From contig OY754982.1 in the NCBI GenBank assembly GCA_963576475.1, positions 7,882,458 through 7,946,457 on the forward strand: a DNA stretch of 64,000 bases. Reading direction: 5' to 3'. The number at the start of each line of letters is the position of its first letter. Position 1 is the stretch's first letter. The notes below the pieces were generated by a model. That model was not told the DNA's origin. It saw nothing but the letters and a program-made list of their open reading frames with translations, and searched no databases. The stretch is from Molanna angustata. Its lineage: Eukaryota > Arthropoda > Insecta > Trichoptera > Molannidae. Positions 31,631-42,845 of the stretch are shown here, one piece after another. Both the position numbers and the translations under genes were made by a program.

Positions 31631-32042
31631 CGATACTTTCTATAGAATTCATTTTAAAATATAGCAATGATACATGATCAAATGCATGATTTAATAAATA
31701 GAAAATACACTGATTTAGGAAACGAGATTAAAAGACATTCTCGTAAAATAAAAATATTATCCTTCATTATGTCAGCCACTGGCATTATTCCAAAATCCTT
31801 AAGCCGTAATTTAGAAATTTATGATTTATGCAAAAATCAGTAACAATGTATACAGGTAGAATCGTTGAAGATTTTTAAAAGGTAATAATCAAGAATCATT
31901 AGAGTTGATCCTCAGAACCTAATCCTTTGATATGTTGATTATCTGGAAGGGTGGATTATTCTCAATTGAAGGCTTGATAATTAACAATTTACGGATTGAT
32001 CTGCTAATTCTTTTGAGAAAGTGCATAATAGTAGTATAAATA
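31631..32042. other. No recognisable gene
   Basis: AT-rich, featureless apart from the end of the split tandem unit. Confidence 0.4.
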
Positions 32043-32044
32043 AT

Positions 32045-32265
32045 GGTCGGCCTTCGTGGCTCAGTAGGTTAGGGTATATCTGGCTGCTGATCCAAAGGTC
32101 CCGGGTTCGATTACCGGTAGAGACACAGTTTTTAATTTATTGTGTTTTCAGTCTGGATATGTGAGACTATTAATATCGTAAGTCCCCAGAAAGTGACAAG
32201 TTGTTATTGGGCGCGTGTTAAATATGTAAACATTTGACATAGTACCTGTTACTTGCCCGAGAAGT
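32045..32265 (+). mobile_element. tRNA-like SINE, family 2 (copy 2)
   Basis: Head GCCTTCGTGGCTCAGTAGGT, box B GGGTTCGATTACC, body GACACAGTTTTTAATT, tail ATTTGACATAGTACCTGTTA. Confidence 0.85.
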
Positions 32266-33242
32266 TAAGTTAAATAAAATAATTGAGTATTATTACTTGT
32301 AATAGGTACTTAATTGTAATTAATATTATTAATAAATCGTCCATAGCCGTGTAAAAAATAGTAAAGTATTTTATTCCATCTCGAAAGCAGGGGGGTGCAA
32401 TTTTACATGCAAAAATTACAATTAAATATTTCGCATGTTTTCCGATTGAGTTCCTAACCAATAAAATATTGAAAAATTAAAACATTAAATATTTTTATAT
32501 AATTTTCCATTAGTTGTCAAAAATAACAGGTAAACAGATTATCTTGATTTGACGAAAAATGTCATCATTCATCGGTATCTATACTTTTCTTGAGATCTAG
32601 ATTTTACTTGAGGGCTCCTTAAAGGGGACACATACCTTCAAGGTATCTTGAAGGCCCAAGGCCTCCTGAATCCTCGTATTTGTCTCTGAGAACGGGTATA
32701 ATAATACGGTAAGCCACTGTAGCTGTATCTAATATAATAAGGAATACAAATGTACATAATTTTAAGCCAATTGCATAATTAACAAATTTAAGCCACGATT
32801 TATATACAGATGTGTTTATCAATTTGAATATTAGTTTGTATTTGCAATTGTTGGTTTATTGGTAAACAAATTGTGTTGGTATAAAATTAATTAAGGAAAT
32901 TTTGGTTTTAATATATATTATCACCAGGAAATACCTTCACACGGTAATAATTGCTTTGATCCAATCACATTTTCTCTCAGATATAACAAATATATTCCAC
33001 CGTCTAATATAATGGTTTGTCTATTCATTTAACATGTCAAATAACATTATGTACATAATGTCAATAGCGCTTATAACTAATAACTCTACACTAGGTATAT
33101 TTTTTTATTTATATATTATATATTTAAATAAATGGGTAACGTACAAAAATAAATATTTAACAATGTTATAACGGTACCACTATTCTTACGACTGAAATTG
33201 GCGGGAAATACTTTTCCCGCCAAAAAGTGACTATGCCTACGA
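32266..33242. other. No recognisable gene
   Basis: AT-rich. Short minus-strand frames at 32,270-32,461 and 32,619-32,822 carry no motif I recognise. Confidence 0.4.
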
Positions 33243-33945
33243 CAGATTTTAGGAGTGTCTCGGGACAGTAAAACAATTGGCTGCCATAGAAAAAAACATT
33301 ATATTGAAATGCATAGACAGCGCACATTGTATAAATATCGCCGAATATCTTGAATCAGGCTTCCGGGTGCGCAGAGCACAAATTTGTGTGTTTTGCTCAT
33401 TGGTTTTGCTTCAAATCGCTCCCTTCTTGGCGAAATGGCTCAAGATATTTGACGCCAACAAAATTCTAACAGCCAGTGGATGAAAATAAAAACATCGTTG
33501 GTTTATAGAGAATAAGGACTTTAAATATGACATTTTTCAAGTTTATTTTAGGAAAAAAAAAACATTATGTACATAAAGATTTTGAAAATACATTATGAAA
33601 AGAATAATTGCCATTTCATAGTGAAATCATTGATTTTTCTTTTAACATATCTTATTTGCATATAATTGAATTACAGGAAATTTGTAACTGGACAACTTAG
33701 AAGTGGTTTAATTTATTTTGATTGAATTTTCAGCAGCGAATACTAATAATAATAAGTATTTATAATACAATTCTTATCTTCCCCAGCCATTTTGTAATAT
33801 GTATTATGAAGTCTGTTAAAAATTGAAATGCAAAATAAAAATAAGTGACAGCTAAAAATCATAGAGAATTGACAAGCGACATAATTTTGTTTTTTCTATG
33901 GCAGCCATTTTTTTTACTGCCCCGAGACAGTCCTCAGATTTTAGG
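33243..33945. mobile_element. TIR element with flanking CAGATTTTAGG
   Basis: CAGATTTTAGG occurs at 33,243-33,253 and 33,935-33,945. The inner ends are inverted: AGTGTCTCGGGACAGTAAAA ... GGCTGCCATAGAAAA at the left, and AGGACTGTCTCGGGGCAGTA in reverse complement at the right. The TIR is about 48 bp. The target duplication could be 8-11 bp, so hAT or Mutator-like are both possible. The short TIR element copy 2 lies inside at 33,338-33,465. Confidence 0.7.
33338..33465. mobile_element. Short TIR element, copy 2
   Basis: Ends ATCGCCGAATATCTTGAATC and, inverted, GCTCAAGATATTTGACGCCA. The centre GCAGAGCACAAATTTGTGTG is shared with 23,826-23,955. Confidence 0.55.
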
Positions 33946-33955
33946 TCATTTATAA

Positions 33956-34183
33956 CCATAGAAAGCGCAGATAAATCAAGTTACAAAAATATTTACCTTT
34001 GTCATTTTTTCAATGGTCATAAATGCATCATGGAAACCAACTTGAAGAAAAAATAAATAATATTGGCATCTTATTACATTTACTTAATTTTATAAATCAT
34101 TTTTTCATCGAGATCTACTATTATAACAAACTATAAACAAAGGTAAATATTTTTATAACTTGATTTATCTGCGCTTTCTATGG
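33956..34183. mobile_element. MITE with about 45-bp TIRs
   Basis: Left arm CCATAGAAAGCGCAGATAAA then TCAAGTTACAAAAATATTTA. The right arm is its near-perfect complement ending GCGCTTTCTATGG. No clear target duplication. Confidence 0.75.
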
Positions 34184-34277
34184 GTATGGAAAGAATCATA
34201 AGAATTTATCCATGGTTGAGTCGTAAGAATATCCCTGGCCATGTTACAAATAAGAATAACGGTAATAATTTCATCTA

Positions 34278-35459
34278 ATGCGCAAAAGATGCGTAGAAAC
34301 TAATTTGCTTGAATTCTCTAGCAAAACTTACTCCGCATTGTCCGATAATAAACAATTAGATACAATATATATCGATTTTGCCAAAGCGTTTGATAAAATA
34401 AACCATGTTATTCTTCTAAATAAACAATGGTCTTTTGGTATTCGTGGCGATTTGTATAGATGGATGAAGTCATATATAACAAACAGATCTCAAGCTGTAG
34501 CAGTTAAGGGCTATCAATCGTGCTTCTCGCCTATTCCTTCTGGCGTACCTCAGGGTTCCCACCTAGGTCCATTGCTCTTCCTAATCTATATTAATGACAT
34601 AACAAACTGTATCTCAGACTCGGAAGTTCTTCTTTTTGCCGATGATAGTAAACTTTTTAAAACAATATCCTCATCTGAAGATTGTCTGCTTCTACAGCAT
34701 GATCTAAATAATCTCATTAATTATTGTGAACGTAATCAACTATATTTAAATGTCAATAAATGCTTCTCTATATCTTTCTGCAGGAAAAAACAACCGATTG
34801 TCTACAACTATACTATCAACAATACTTCCTTATCAACAAAACTCCAAGCAAGGGACCTGGGTGTTATCATTGACAGTCAACTCTCATTCATTCCTCACAT
34901 TGATAGCATTGTGAACAAGAGCTTTAGGAATCTGGGCTTTATACTTAGATGTACGAAATCCTTTAAACGCACTAGTTCCCTTATTCTTCTTTATAATGCT
35001 TTTGTTAGAAGCCACCTAGAGTTCGCTTCAACCGTGTGGAGCCCTAACTACAATATACATATAAATCGTATCGAAAAAATCCAAAGAAAGTTTGTCAAAT
35101 CCCTTAACTTCCGTAAACAAATATACAATTACACATACGATCAATCCTTAAGGGAGCACAAATTACTTTCTTTGGAAAAACGAAGGAAAAATACAGATAT
35201 CCTTTTTCTTCATAAAACATTAAATAATCTGGTCGATAGTCCTTATCTTGTTGGAAAAATACCTTTTAACTGCCCTTCTAGAACATCGCGTCACCATAAT
35301 CTATTCTACACACCTTTGTCAAGAACTAATTACGATCAAAACAGTTTTCTCAACCGCTGCTGTAATTACTATAATAATCTTAGCCCCCAGCCAGATCTAT
35401 TTAATCTATCCCTACAAGCATTTAAGCAAATTCTTAATGCGCCTACAAGCATCGGTTAG
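34278..35459 (+). CDS. Reverse transcriptase of a 5'-truncated CR1/jockey-type LINE
   Basis: 393 codons open from within the RT fingers to the natural C-terminus. Order: ETNLLEFSSKTYSALSDN, IYIDFAKAFDKINH (motif A), SGVPQGSHLGPLLFLIYIND (motif B), LFADDSKLFK with FADD at residues 120-123 (motif C), then ARDLGVIIDSQLSF, LEFASTVWSPNYN, RRKNTDILFLHKTLNNLV and SRTSRHHN. The endonuclease and the N-terminal RT are missing. The ATG is probably accidental, since the homologous region continues upstream in related elements. The A-rich tail at 35,660-35,692 marks the 3' end. The frame is intact, but the product would lack the nuclease needed for target-primed insertion. Confidence 0.8.
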   Translation: MRKRCVETNLLEFSSKTYSALSDNKQLDTIYIDFAKAFDKINHVILLNKQWSFGIRGDLYRWMKSYITNRSQAVAVKGYQSCFSPIPSGVPQGSHLGPLLFLIYINDITNCISDSEVLLFADDSKLFKTISSSEDCLLLQHDLNNLINYCERNQLYLNVNKCFSISFCRKKQPIVYNYTINNTSLSTKLQARDLGVIIDSQLSFIPHIDSIVNKSFRNLGFILRCTKSFKRTSSLILLYNAFVRSHLEFASTVWSPNYNIHINRIEKIQRKFVKSLNFRKQIYNYTYDQSLREHKLLSLEKRRKNTDILFLHKTLNNLVDSPYLVGKIPFNCPSRTSRHHNLFYTPLSRTNYDQNSFLNRCCNYYNNLSPQPDLFNLSLQAFKQILNAPTSIG

Positions 35460-35695
35460 GGAAACTGTCCTTTCCCTCTCTTCCTTCTCCCATTTCATTC
35501 CTCAATTCCCAGTTTCCTAACCGTACCCCATTCCTAAACCCTTCATGATCAATTAGACGTAAATGTATTTGTATACTCTGTGAAACATTATAATAGGCTT
35601 CTTATTAATTAATTATTAACTGTATTATATTTTATATACAAAAGCTGTTATGTTTCCAAATAAAATAAAATAAAAAATAAAATAAAAAAATAAGT
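35460..35695 (+). mobile_element. 3' region and (AAATA)n tail of the LINE above
   Basis: AT-rich 3' untranslated region ending in AAATAAAATAAAATAAAAAA. The open frame 35,248-35,520 is an out-of-frame shadow. Confidence 0.65.
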
Positions 35696-35810
35696 AATTG
35701 CAACTTAATCAACCCACATTTGGTTTCATGTTACAAGAACTCTCTACTGGTAACAAAACAATGAATTATTCCTGTCTAATATGACTCCTGAAAAGAAATG
35801 CAAAACATCT
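35696..35810 (+). repeat. Dispersed repeat, uninterrupted copy
   Basis: GCAACTTAATCAACCCACAT, ACTCTCTACTGGTAACAAAA and ATGACTCCTGAAAAG match 25,907-26,320 without the RTE insert, so it serves as an empty site. Confidence 0.65.
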
Positions 35811-36218
35811 TCGGGAATCAAATATTTCAATGGCCTTCCAGTAGAATTAAAACAAATAAAATATTAAACAAAAACTGACAATCTATCGGTCTAAATTTGA
35901 TACATCGATGGCTAATCGGACAAATATTGTATGTCACATGTGTTTGTAATATTATTTTTTAAATAGGCATGATGACTAATTTTGAGAAACTATCTCACGA
36001 TGTTTTTACGTATCCACTGTTTTCAAATATACATATATACATTTCTACATAAAATAAACATTTAGTAGCAAATATCGCCATTTCAAAATCAAATTTGACA
36101 TGTACGCCAAAAAACGCATGTAGTGTCATGGCGTCTGCCGAACCTGACGGTGACGTCACGGTTTCATAAACTGCATATCACTACTATATGTATTATATGT
36201 ATTCTATGACGATTTGTA

Positions 36219-36332
36219 ATGAATTCAAAAGTGCATAAGTGTTGTGCGGTCCCTAAATGTACAAATACGTCGAAAAAAACACCTTCTGAGTATAAATTGT
36301 TTTCGTCCCACGCGAAAACAAACGAGAAATAA
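36219..36332 (+). pseudogene. THAP-type zinc-finger fragment
   Basis: A 37-codon frame encodes MNSKVHKCCAVPKCTNTSKK followed by TPSEYKLFSSHAKTNEK and a stop. The CCAVPKC-T-NTS and LF-S blocks match the start of a THAP domain (C-x2-4-C half, then F-P/H segment, from family knowledge). The CH half of the C2CH finger is absent. It could be the first exon of a THAP protein, with the stop lying beyond an unseen donor, or a P-element-type transposase remnant. GTGACGTCA occurs on both sides (about 36,150 and 36,917). Confidence 0.5.
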
Positions 36333-37313
36333 GTAGTTAAATCTCGCACGGCGAGACACAGCAAGTGTATTTTATTAAGTATGCGTTTACAATGAAGAAC
36401 AGTATTTGTTTCCCCCACGTTTAGCTCTCAATACTAGAATTCATTTACAAAATATTTACCATTTGGCAATAAGCATATAAAGAACTTCATGAATGTCCAA
36501 ACGTCAAAATAGGCCATCATAAGTTTCCCGCGTATGCTTTTAGCTTATGAACACATAATGTAGAGAGAAGAAGGAGCATATTTGATCGATTTTCGAGATG
36601 TAAGTTGTATTTAAATTACAGATAAATAAAGTACTTATATGTATGTACGTTTTTACGTTTCGAAATTCTGATGAGCAAAAGTCTTTGTTCGATGCAAAGA
36701 AATTTCCAACCATCAAAAGATTCATTCTAGGTAAATTGAAACTATTTGCTTTGATGAATCCTTGTTCCATTGCTATTTTATTGTTTTGTTTTAGTTTTAA
36801 ATACCTAATTAAAATCCCGATAAAATATTAAATTTTTCGATAACACCAAAATAAACACGTCAGTGAATGCGTATATTGTATTGAAGACAATCAGAAGAAT
36901 TTACGCGAGCATACTGTGACGTCATGCGCTTTGATTCGCTCTGATTGGTGTTTCTCATAAAATGGCGGACCAACATATTTTGTATTTTTATTTAAATAAT
37001 ATTAATATTATTCGCTCTTTTAAAATGAAAATAAATATATTTTTTCAAATCTATTTTATTTTGTAAAATCATAATTTCAATGATTTTTTCATAATGTCAT
37101 CACGTCTATTGACTATATCTTAAGCTGTATAGCATATGGACATACTACATATATTTTCACAGATCAAAGATAAAGTCGAGCTTTAAAAAACGTGTATCAT
37201 AACTCAATTTCACCAAAAAGTGGACATACAATATTATGTCCGGTTAACCATCGATATGTGCAGATGAAGTGTGGTTTGTTTGATCAATGAACCGAATTCG
37301 TATAAATTGTCTG
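36333..37313. other. No recognisable gene
   Basis: AT-rich. A short palindrome (CTCGCACGGCGAG) follows the THAP fragment. No further transposase motif seen. Confidence 0.4.
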
Positions 37314-37494
37314 TTTTTTTATATAAAAAATGAATATGTCCTTGTTAAACAAGTACATATACATCTTCCTACGTTCCCTAAAATAAGCATAAATGCTTGT
37401 GCTATAGGTGAACGAAATCGGTCGAGGCAGGATTCGAACTCGCGACCACTGGATTACTAGCCCAGCGCGCTAACCGCTCTGCCATCGACCCATC
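37314..37494 (-). mobile_element. tRNA-derived SINE, family 1 (copy 2)
   Basis: Minus-strand head GATGGGTCGATGGCAGAGCG, box B GTTCGAATCC, A-rich end at 37,314. The anticodon loop reads CTAGTAA. Confidence 0.85.
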
Positions 37495-37509
37495 TGAATT
37501 TTTAATTTG

Positions 37510-37630
37510 CTTCGTATTCTCCTTCTTCAGCCCTCCTTTGTTCAGTAATGAACATAGGCCTCCCTCTGAGACCTCCACAGCTCTCTATCATGGGCAGACT
37601 GCATCCATCCGCCTCCTGGCACTCATCTTA
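37510..37630 (-). mobile_element. RTE-like 3' end
   Basis: CAGTAATGAACATAGGCCTC then CCTCTGAGACCTCCAC and GCATCCATCCGCCTCCTGGC, a pattern of RTE-type 3' ends. No intact frame. Confidence 0.45.
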
Positions 37631-38393
37631 TACATATCATACTTTCAACTATTTAATGGAGTGGAGGAAAAAATAATAAAAGATCTTGGTTGACGACCCC
37701 GCATTATTATATATCGAACCACTGCCTAAAGGTTTATTTATAATAAAAAGCGATCATCTGAACCCTCTACCTCACCCTACCCTGTCCTTCCTCAATCCGT
37801 CCTTCTCACCTTCCTATTAGAACACGCCCCTTGTGCCTATCATAGCTGCCACATTTTACGGAGGGGTCTTTTTGACCCACTGAAGGGCAACAGGTTGTTT
37901 AAAAAACGATACAAGACACTAAAAATAAATAATAGTGTGTTTATGAGTAGGTACCTAACCAAACCTACAAAGTATTCCAATAGGGTCACATATGAATATA
38001 TCAAACCCTACATTTACAGGCACCACAAAAGAAAGCCACAAAATGAACACGTTTACACTAAAATGGCACTTGGAACCGCACGCCAAACTTTCCGATCCTG
38101 GCAGACAATCGTCGTTTCTCCCACCTATGTTCATTCCATATTTTCTATTATTTTGGCTTCTTAAATTTCCATGACTCAATAATTCAAGAAAAGTTGGTTT
38201 CTTAAATTTCCACGTCTCAATACCTCAAGAACTATAGGTACTGGATAATAATTATCATTTTTACAGTGCCGTCTGACGATTCATGATCATTCCAAGGGCA
38301 TTAGGTATTGTCCAATCTTGTTGCTCTACGAAACAAAGCTGTTTTCAGTATTTTACCAGAAAAAGTGCTCTTACTTTGAGCACTGCGGACACC
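37631..38393. other. No recognisable gene
   Basis: Open frames at 37,895-38,179 on both strands overlap each other and carry no motif. Nothing is called. Confidence 0.35.
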
Positions 38394-38622
38394 AGGGGGG
38401 CAAATCTGTTGAACCGACGGAATCAAAACCATCTATGTTTACCCATATCATGGATATAATTATCATATGGATAATTATATCATAAGATATTATAGAACTA
38501 TCAGATAATTAATACCATAAAATAATTAAATCTTAAGATATTATAGAATTACATTATATCCATGATATGAGGAAAAACAAAGGTGGTTCTGATTCCGCCG
38601 GTTTACCAGATTTGCCTCCCCT
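38394..38622. mobile_element. MITE with about 65-bp TIRs
   Basis: Left AGGGGGGCAAATCTGTTGAA then CCGACGGAATC and CATATCATGGATATAAT. The right end is complementary (ATTATATCCATGATATGAGG ... GATTTGCCTCCCCT). Centre AT-rich. The target duplication is not clear. Confidence 0.8.
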
Positions 38623-38633
38623 AGAGAAAATGC

Positions 38634-38880
38634 ATTCCACTTATTCTTAGCCATTTTCGATCTACTGCTGGATAAAACCCAATTCTAAACTATTCCACTT
38701 CTTCTTCTTCTTAGGCATGTTCTATCCACTCCTAGATAAAAGCCTCTTCTAAGCTATTCCACTTCTTCTTCTTCTTAGCCATGTTCGATCCACTGCTGGA
38801 TAAAACCCCCTTCTAAACTTTTCATTTGGTTCTGTCTTGAGCAGTTTATTGCCATCCACGACCCGCATACCGGTCATCTG
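38634..38880 (-). repeat. Three tandem RTE-like 3'-end units
   Basis: Units start at 38,634 (58 bp), 38,692 (64 bp) and 38,756 (65 bp), each with CTTCTTCTTAGCCATGTTCG-type sequence and CCACTGCTGGATAAAA. Only the last continues (CATTTGGTTCTGTCTTGAGC). Confidence 0.7.
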
Positions 38881-39244
38881 TCCACCTTTTTAAGGGGCCA
38901 TATAAACCTAAACACATAAATTTCAAATCAAATTCCTCAAATATGTTAAACAGTGTGTTTCTAGAAAAGTCTTTTCAACATTTCTCTAGTGAATGTTCGT
39001 CACACAATTTTAAAATTCAGCCTAAATTCCCATAAATAAATTAATAAAAATATCCTCTTTTACAGCATTTTTGTTAAATTACTCCATAATCATGTGTCGT
39101 AGAGAAATAAATATTTTATACCCTTAAAGAGTGCATAAAATCAAAGTGAATGACCGATAATTTTTTTTCATTTCAACTAAGGTTTGTTCTTAAAATGCAA
39201 AAAATCAACAAATTTGGGGTTTCCGATAATTTAAATCACGTATA

Positions 39245-39335
39245 AACCTTTTTTAACGCACGCGATATTTACCCTTACTAACGCGTAACTTCATAGTGCA
39301 TTGGGCGGTTTTAATATATCGTGTTTTCAGTCACT
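39245..39335 (-). repeat. Dispersed repeat, copy 2 (partner of 3495-3580)
   Basis: Reverse complement shares AAAACCGCCCA, GAAGTTACGCGTTAGTAAGG and GCGTGCGTTAAAAAAGG with the first copy. Confidence 0.6.
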
Positions 39336-40430
39336 ATATATCCTCTTTAGTCTTTCTACGCTTCTTTTGTTTGTCCTAGGCCTCCACTTCAGGTTACTAG
39401 ATGTTACCATCTGACATTTAACATTGCATATTTCGATACATTTGATTGCACAAACTTCTCCGTGTAGACATTTCGACGAGAACTCTACAACGATGTTCGA
39501 GGAAATTGCTTTAAATCATTGGACATGTGGAATTTATACCTACAAAGAGCAAATTTACAGCAAAGTTTACAAAACTTTTTATTGAAAGTAGGTGCACTTT
39601 TAACTTCACTTTCAATGTATGGTGAACCTATTGTTTCCTTATAATTAGCTCACTTTTTTGTTGTAAAATAACATTTATTACATTTTTTATACATCTTGAT
39701 ATAATAGAATGTGAACTAATAATAATTCAGATAAATACTTAAAACTAGATGCGAAACTTAGCACAGGCTATGCCTAGTGAGGGGGCTAGTAACAAAGATA
39801 CAAACAAAAAGATATGGCTTAAACCATGTAAGCACCAGTGAAGTGGTAAATTGATATTTATTGAAATGAAATAAATTATATTTACTTTGTATGTTAAATA
39901 TGTATGAATAAGCTTATATTATCTTAAGATATTTTGTATCTTATATATAAGTACTGTATGTTTTTGGATAGAAATAAATAAAAATAAAATAAATAAATAT
40001 AAGCTGCTTTACTAGGTTAAAAACCTGTTCTGAAGCAGTTTATAATTTAATATATGTTATGTCCGTCCAGAGTATGGCGTTGGCCACAACCCACTACTTT
40101 AATTCCGTTTTTAAAATGCATTTATGTTTGTAGCTTTTTCAACTCCAATGGGAGTACTTAAATATAAAACCTTGACTCCCTGGGATTGAAAATGTCTTTG
40201 TCCAAATGTATACTTAGTTCTATTAGGTTTCTGTGTGTTGGCTTGTCTAGTTCGGACTCTGCTTAATGTTCTTCGTGTGTTCTTTCAGAGTATTTTGCAA
40301 GAGGCCATTACTAGTCCTCATAAGCAGAACGGGTGGTGGTGGAGGAAAAACATTTGAATGAAATCCGAATGGCTTATTCTATATCCTTTCAACGAAAATT
40401 TTTATATAAGTATAAAAAAATCGAAAAATA
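39336..40430. other. No gene; possible LINE tail near 40,000
   Basis: Non-coding. AAATAAATAAAAATAAAATA near 39,972-40,000 looks like a LINE 3' tail. GAGTATGGCGTTGGCCACAA near 40,070 is related to about 9,210 (inverted). Confidence 0.35.
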
Positions 40431-40433
40431 ATA

Positions 40434-41054
40434 ATGATACGGCCTGATAAGAATATTGAAAGAAGAGTTATGGCAGGAAACAGAGTGAATGGAGCACTTA
40501 GACCAGTTATGAATGATCGCAACATATCAAGAGACGCTAAAGTTGCCATTCATAACGCAATCGTAGTGCCAACCCTGACGAATGCAAGTGAGACCTGGAC
40601 ATGGCAGAAGTCGCACGAAAGCAGAATAAATGCAGTTGAAATGAGATCGCTTAGAAGAATTTGTAACAGAACGATGTATGATAGAGTTCGGAATGAAGAT
40701 ACAAGGAAAGAATGTAAGATAAAGAAAGATGTAATTAACAGAATGAAAGTTAACACATTGAGATGGTTTGGCCACTTGGGGAGAATGAACGAAGAACGCC
40801 TGACGAAGAAAATATACAAATCTGACAGGAACGGAATAAGAGGTCGCGGGCGCCCAAGAAAAGGATGGCACGACCATGTAAACGATATTTTGATAGATGG
40901 AAATGTAAGAAGCGTGAACAACAGACGAACATGTATAAGACGATGTATGGATGTTGAGGAGGCGATGAATGCGTGTCAAGATAGAAAAATGTGGCGTTCG
41001 GTTCTCTCTGCCTACCCCGTGAGGGACATGGCGTGATGGTATGTATGTATGTAT
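40434..41054 (+). pseudogene. RTE LINE C-terminal copy with (GTAT)n tail
   Basis: An intact 200-codon frame (40,434-41,036): RRVMAGNRVNGALRPVMNDR, SETWTWQKSHESRINAVEM, NRTMYDRVRNEDTRKECK, NTLRWFGHLGRMNEERLTKK and GRGRPRKGWHDHVND. It then ends TACCCCGTGAGGGACATGGC and ATGGTATGTATGTATGTA. It is the cleanest C-terminal copy here, but the RT core and endonuclease are absent, so it is non-functional despite the open frame. Confidence 0.8.
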
Positions 41055-41836
41055 ATTAAATTCAGTCCGAAGAATCATGACAGTTAATAATGGAAGTCTC
41101 GTAACTTTTTGTGTTGCATCTTTGTGTAGAGCTGTGCCTTATGTTGGTTCTAAATAATGTTCTTTTTTACTTATAACTTTTATTTTTTTGCGAACGGGAA
41201 GGACCAGTTCACATATAAACGTAACACCGCTGCTCTGAGCGGCTTCGAACAAAAATGGCTCAACTCAAAATGTCGATTCTCATGTTGGTGCTTTTTTTTT
41301 TTACAATAAATCAATTTTTTAACATCTCAATACATACGAAGTTGGAATATTATAGAGAAAAAACTGCTTTGCAGTTTGGCGGGAAAATAAAATTGTATTA
41401 TTTTTTATTTAAAATATAAATAAGTACCTACCTATCTTAAAAAAGACAGGAACTCAAGGCACCTACAGGGCTTACGACCTGTCATCGACTGGTTTACGTG
41501 GTTCACTTTATGCGCTTGCGCAACGTTCACCAATTATGACTTCTTGTCGACTTGCCTTATCAATGCAATTTCGAATGTTCTATATATTTTAATAACGAGA
41601 AATATTATCGTTTGAAAATAAGCTGTTTTTTTCCATCGCCATCTATGAAAGTAACGAAGAAACCTTTTTGTAACGCCATCTCAGTCCTTATAAATGAGGT
41701 TACAGTGTTTTCGCACATATGTCACCCCTGAACTGATGTCACTCAAAATGTATAATAGTTTACCATCAAACATAAAAGAAACCACAAGTGTTGCCACCTT
41801 TCGTAGGTTAGGTGCTGAATACTTAATTAAAAACTA
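41055..41836. other. No recognisable gene
   Basis: Non-coding on inspection. Confidence 0.4.
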
Positions 41837-41958
41837 TTAGGGCCTTACTTACTATTTATAATACGAGTTTAATCCAATGCTAAGTCAGTTTTGGCCATAC
41901 AAAAAACTGGGTAAGTATCAGCTTAAACCTAAATTACAAATAGTAAGTAAGGCCCTTA
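41837..41958. mobile_element. Small PIF/Harbinger-like MITE
   Basis: The 116-bp element 41,840-41,955 has TIR GGGCCTTACTTACTATTT and its complement AAATAGTAAGTAAGGCCC, and is flanked by TTA on both sides (41,837-41,839 and 41,956-41,958). The TTA duplication suggests PIF/Harbinger. Confidence 0.8.
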
Positions 41959-42845
41959 ATGTTCTCCATAGTTTCAAATGATGTTTATATAATTTGTTTT
42001 TTGTTGTCATACTCTTTTTTTTGGACATTATAATTATAATTTTAAATTATGTTTTTTATATAAAATTTTGTATTCTCATTGTAATCATTGTAATGAACAA
42101 CCTTTTAATTTTTATTTTGAAATGTATTTTTTACTTGCTTATACTAATGTATTGACTGGTGGAAATTGCCTACGGGCAATAAATCCGCCACATTATGTGA
42201 TTTTTTTGCATAATAAAAGTATTTTATTATAACTCTTACTATAATAAATGTTTCAATTTTTTTATATTTTTTGTTTTAATTATTATATATTATGTTTTTA
42301 CACATAGAATTATAATGTACAGAAGCCGCGTGTAGTACAAATTTCGAATTCAAATGTATGCCAAGTTTTTTTTACATGTGTGTGTGAGGCGGTAGATCGA
42401 TTGGTCTACGTATTAGGTATGTAGGTGTGCGTATCGGTAGGTGTACGTATACTAGAAATTCGTCTGTTTCAGCGTAGTTTTAGTTGGCATACATTCATTG
42501 CTCTGACTAGGTATCTGTATCATATATAATCTATGTTTTTACATCTAAATAAATGTTACTACTACTACCACCAACATGTGTGTGTTACTCGTGTTTTCAA
42601 ATTGAGGTTATTTGAAAATATAAGTGTGCATTATACCCCTTCTCTACTAATTGTTTCATTTAACGATCACATGTCATATAGACACAACATTGCACATACG
42701 TTAGTTGTATTGGCCAAGAGTATATGGTATGTTATATGATTAGGTATTGCGGATGAACGCACATACAAACGTAGTGCTTTATATTTTCAAAAAAAAGAAC
42801 ACCGAAAGGGCCAGGCGCGTGTTAAAAACCTACGCTTATATATTT
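41959..42845. other. No gene; LINE-tail-like sequence near 42,160
   Basis: GGTGGAAATTGCCTACGGGC and AATAAATCCGCCACATTATG near 42,160-42,200 resemble the LINE 3' ends at 11,085 and 53,806, in plus orientation. The rest is AT-rich. Confidence 0.35.

Noticed and set aside
30916..31665. A 40-bp target duplication around the RTE copy
   Set aside because: The left flank contains a complete 59-bp tandem unit. The real duplication next to the insert is the 11-bp TGATAAAGATA.
37895..38179. A small host gene
   Set aside because: Opposing overlapping frames of similar length, no motif, no splice structure and no conserved feature.
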